Source: Straminergon stramineum (taxonomy: Eukaryota > Streptophyta > Bryopsida > Hypnales > Calliergonaceae). From it: a stretch of DNA of 64,000 nt. Numbering within the stretch: position 1 is the first letter of the stretch; the number at the start of each line of letters is the position of its first letter. Shown here piece after piece: positions 60,650 through 64,000 of this stretch. The DNA lies in the NCBI GenBank assembly GCA_963920665.1, contig OY987265.1, forward strand, positions 39,251,001-39,315,000, in the 5' to 3' direction. The notes below the pieces were generated by a model. It saw only the letters and a program-made list of their open reading frames with translations, made no database searches and was not told the origin of the DNA. Both the position numbers and the translations under genes were made by a program.

Positions 60650-61268
60650 GAAATTTGTTTGTTTTCTTCACCTTTTTTTGTTCATATTTGTAATCAAACA
60701 CATAATTATCTTTGGTTCCATTTAGCCGTCTCCATTGTCGTATCAGCTTTTTCCCGTATCCAGCGAGTGCTCCACACATAATTGTGACCTTCATTGGCCC
60801 CGAATTCCTCTATTACTATCACTTGAGCATGGCCGGTTCCATCATTGGTGAAATTGAGGCATCACTGAGAACTGAGGGTTCCATTAAATTTTGGTTACTA
60901 TTGACTTGGTTGCAGACCTCCTGTAGCTTGCAGGGTCATTAACCCTTCAGCGCCTGTGGGTGTTTGGCCATTCACAGTCAAATACAACCTCTGCACACAA
61001 ACCAGTTCGAAATTCCTTTGTCGTTGCACAATTTAGAAGGCAATTATAGGAACTTGAAGAGAATTTCAGTTGCACATCACTTCTCAAAGAGTTTTATGAA
61101 GATCCAAATGCGCCATCTCAATAGTATAATGATATAAAAAGTTGACAAAAATAGTGAAAAAAAAGTTACCCAGAAGGGAGCAATGGTCTTGAAATCCAAA
61201 TTCTCTCAATTATGTTTGAATCGGTCCATGATGCAGCAAGTAGCTAGAACAACCTGAACACCAAAGAT
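60650..61268. other. Convergent 3' flanks
   Basis: This stretch lies between the CLPTM1 stop and the stop of the minus-strand gene, and probably holds both 3' UTRs. No coding exon is recognised. Confidence 0.45.
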
Positions 61269-63604
61269 CTAAACTTCTCCCTGAGCAACTGAGGCTTTGT
61301 TCTGCAAGCGCCGGGAGAGCTGCAGAGGCGAAGGGCTAACAGGCAGATCATTCTTGTTAGTGAAGGAACACAGAAACGGACTACAAGACCGAATCTGATG
61401 CGAGCACCCCCATAAACTAAAATTCCTTCTCTTCTTATCTCTAATTAGTATTTCATCAGCTTTGCCGAAACTAGTTCTACGATGGCCCCTGGACTTCCTT
61501 CTATTCTTATCAGACATTTTCACTATTTCGTCACCTTTGTCGTCAAAGCTTGCTGTACTATTGCCCCTAAAATTGCTTCTATTCTTATCATACAGCGGTA
61601 CTAATTCATCAGCGTTGCTGAAGCTTGTCGTGCGATTGTCCTTAAAATTGCTTCTATCCTTATTCCATGGCGTTTCTAATTCTGAGACTAATTCATCAGC
61701 CTTGGTGCTTGTTGTAAAGTTACCCCCAGACTTGCTTCTATTCTTATCCCTTGGCGTTACTAATGCATCAGGTTTGCCGAAACTTGTTGCCCTAGAGTTG
61801 CTTCGTTTCTTGTTCCTTGGCGTTTCTAAATCATCAGCTTTGCCGAAGCTTGTTGCCCTAGAGTAGCTTCTATTCTTATTCCTTGGAGTTTCTACATCGT
61901 CACCTTTGCCGAAGCTTGTTGTCCTGGAGTTGCGGCTTCTATTCTTATTCCTTGGTGTTTCTAAATCATCAGCTTTGCCGAAGCTTGTTGCACAATCGTT
62001 GCCACTTCCAAACTCGAGATGCAATTGCTGGCCATGTGATAGTGAGCTTGGTGACACCCTGTTGTTCCTTCCAAAGCTCCGACCTCCTGATACCATACAC
62101 TCCCACTCTGTCGACGTACTAACACTGAGCCGTGATTTTGTGTGAGTTTTTCTGCTACTTCTATAGAGAACCAAATCTATGTCCGAGGCGCTGGAGAACG
62201 AGTTTGGGCGTTTCTTCTTCTTCGTCATCGTCGTTGCTGTGTTGAGACCGTTTAGCTCTTGTAGCATCTGCAGGGATGGCAGGATCAATGAGTCAGGCTG
62301 ATTATTTCCTGTCACTGGAAGATTATATATCTCTGGTTACCGGGTTGTCATTATTTCCTGGTTAATTTACAGTTCGCCAACTGGGAAAATGGGTGCTGCC
62401 AGTGCAAAATCACCTGGGAAACTTCTGATATTGGGGCAGAAGGATAATCTCAAAGCGTGAGTTGGAAAGGATTCGATTCTTTTGGTATTTCAATCACTAA
62501 TCTGAAACAGTGCTAACTTTGAGGAAAACTCTAGATAACATCAAAATGCTTTACGCAGTGTGTGGTTCTATTCATGGAGTTATTCAGTGGAGTCGCCCCT
62601 TGTTTTGCACAAGATTTACAAGATTTACACTCCCAGTTTGAATGAGTTAAACGCAGTTTGAACGAGGTGAAGGTTACCGACCTTTCTTTTTTCATTTTAT
62701 GTTTTGCACTAGGGTGGCTCCAAAAAATCTAGTTTAGGCGATCAATTCTAGCGAATTTCGCAAAACATTTCTGCTGGTTAGGTATCTACTGTACAATTTC
62801 TGACGAAAAATAACAGAATTTTCACAAAATTGCTGTACATTCTAGTTAAAACATCAAAATTTTCTCCTTAAGTTCCTATCGACTTCTAGCTAGACCAAAA
62901 CATTTGTAGAAATCTGGCTATATGTAGCGAATGGCTGCATCCTTAACTCTATAGTTTCACAAACAGTCAATGAAGTGAATACTGATCATGTTCAATAGAA
63001 AAATTGAGCGCACCTGCGAGGATGACGCCGCAAGGGACGCTCCTTGATACAACTCCATTAGCGTCGTCTCGCCCCAAGTAAAAATGGAAGTATCCTTGAC
63101 TCTCGACCTGTTGGAAACACCAACAGTCCTACAACTTCTCGTATCAACGAGCCTCCCATCATTCCAGAGCAATCTCTCATACTCCAGCAAAAGCTCCTGC
63201 CCTGCAACCCCACTTGCTTGCTCACAAACAGGCGACAACCGCGTCTTCGTCACAACACTCCGCCGACGCCGCTGCTTTGCTATCAACCTCGAGCTCTTCG
63301 GATGCGCCTGACTCCGCAAGTAAAACCCCTGCAACAGACTCTCACGATGAATCTCAGCCCCCTGACAGAAAGCTTGCTTGGGTTTGGAGACGATGCAGGG
63401 CTTGGTTTTAGTGGCGGAAGGCTCCCTGCACGGCGTGTGGGGGCGCACTAGGGCTGTGACTTTCTTCAGGGGGAGCAGGAAGAAGCGGTTGCCAGGAATA
63501 ATATGCACTTCCGGAACACTCCGGCTTGTGGTTTGGTGGGGGTGTGAACGGCGACGGCGACTGGTTGAAACTGGAGCGCCGTTGTGGTGATGGTGCTTCA
63601 ACAT
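61269..63604 (-). CDS. Unrecognised protein with eight SFGK-type repeats
   Basis: Two exons (minus): 63604-63014 and 62267-61269 join in frame (TCGCAG|GTGCGC to CCTGCAG|ATGCTA), giving 529 residues. I do not recognise the family. The N-terminal 197 residues are basic and include a more conserved-looking segment (ELLLEYERLLWNDGRLVDTR, then FTWGETTLMELYQGA). After a KKKKR patch, residues about 305-480 hold eight imperfect 22-26-residue repeats of the form [AT]TSFGKADDLETPRNKNRS, followed by a Cys-containing tail. Each repeat places a basic residue near a Ser/Thr, the pattern of basophilic kinase sites, so a phosphorylated, largely disordered nuclear or scaffold protein is plausible. It converges with CLPTM1. 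A longer start for exon 2 would break phase with exon 1. Confidence 0.65.
61440..61995 (-). repeat. Coding tandem repeat (66-78 bp units)
   Basis: About eight in-frame units on the minus strand share ACAAGCTTCGGCAAAGCTGA and AGAAATAAGAATAGAAGC-like blocks. Units nearest the N-terminus are most alike and those toward the C-terminus are most diverged. Confidence 0.85.
62343..62955. other. Intron of the repeat-protein gene
   Basis: This is part of the intron between the two exons of the minus-strand gene (63013-62268). No independent feature is recognised. Confidence 0.5.
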
Positions 63605-63649
63605 GGTGATGGAACTAGCAGCGCATTTGGACAGATTGCTAGTAGAGGG

Positions 63650-64000
63650 GTTCCATCGATCTTCACTAGGACTTTGTTGGAACCTGGGCTTCTGTACTAC
63701 AAGGGTTCATGTCGATCTTCACCTTGTCTAGACAGTCGTGCTTCAGAACTACAACAGTCTGCGTCGATCTTAGCCTAGTCTAGAGTCTAGTCAGTCGAAT
63801 TTCAGTTGTACAGCAGTCTATGTCGATCTCCAACTTGTCTAGAGGCTAGTCTGTCAAATTTCAGTACGAGAGCAGTCTATGTCGATCTCCACTTTGTCTA
63901 GAGTCTAGACAGTCGTATTTCGGTTCTACAACAGTCTTTGTCGACCTCCACCTTGTCTAGACAATCGTATTTCAATTCTACTACAGTCTATGTCGACCTT
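63650..64000. repeat. 51-60 bp minisatellite running off the window end
   Basis: At least five units share TGTCGATCTCCACCTTGTCT, then AGACAGTCGTATTTCAG and TCTACAACAGTCTA; a more diverged unit precedes them near 63654. It starts about 50 bp upstream of the minus-strand start codon at 63604 and continues past the window. Confidence 0.9.

Noticed and set aside
61462..61866. 134-codon plus-strand frame, Leu-rich
   Set aside because: It is antisense to the SFGK repeat-coding exon and mirrors its periodicity.
1..64000. tRNA, rRNA, snoRNA and CRISPR-like arrays
   Set aside because: I looked for tRNA-like T-loop words, rRNA-like conserved blocks and evenly spaced short repeats and found none that would support a call. 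A covariance-model scan would be decisive and was not possible.

Overview
This is a nuclear window from a land plant. The evidence is the intron-rich genes with GT..AG boundaries, a class I starch branching enzyme, a plant-type TOM2A/tetraspanin-18-like protein, plant RPB6, and abundant plant transposon relics (Stowaway-like and CACTA-like MITEs and a solo LTR starting TGTCACGACC). I cannot fix the species; a non-seed plant is possible but only a guess. I see no tRNA, rRNA, CRISPR or bacterial-type features.

Layout. 0-5.2 kb: a six-exon TOM2A-like tetraspanin (minus) whose first extracellular loop carries about 185 residues of Pro-rich (AP/TP/SP) repeats. 5.2-7.4 kb: a divergent promoter and RPB6 (plus, six exons). 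7.4-18 kb: AT-rich repeat land with a two-copy TIR transposon family, a decayed transposase-like gene and a dispersed repeat. 18.0-19.2 kb: a GC-richer island with a four-copy tandem repeat and a candidate two-exon orphan gene. 19.2-30.7 kb: more repeats, including a GC-rich island with a 550-codon transposon-type ORF broken by five stops, a long-TIR element, and a CACTA-type MITE interrupted by a perfect hairpin. 30.8 kb: an intronless DNAJC17-like J-protein gene or retrocopy. 32.6-34.9 kb: two TIR elements. 36.9-43.6 kb (possibly to 45.6 kb): starch branching enzyme I (minus, 12 exons resolved, first exon uncertain). 44.3-52.5 kb: a local duplication, inverted repeats, a solo LTR inside a dispersed repeat and the second TIR-family copy. 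54.9-60.9 kb: CLPTM1 (plus, 11 coding exons plus a probable leader intron). 61.3-63.6 kb: an unrecognised two-exon gene (minus) with eight Ser-Phe-Gly-Lys-type repeats, followed by a minisatellite that runs off the window end.

The confidently identified genes are single-copy housekeeping functions (transcription, glucan metabolism, membrane trafficking) with no sign of forming one pathway. The tetraspanin and RPB6 are divergent and may share a promoter region; CLPTM1 and the 61-63 kb gene converge. Exon models were built by hand from splice consensus, frame continuity and family alignment from memory; frame closes exactly across every junction reported for the tetraspanin, RPB6, branching enzyme and CLPTM1.
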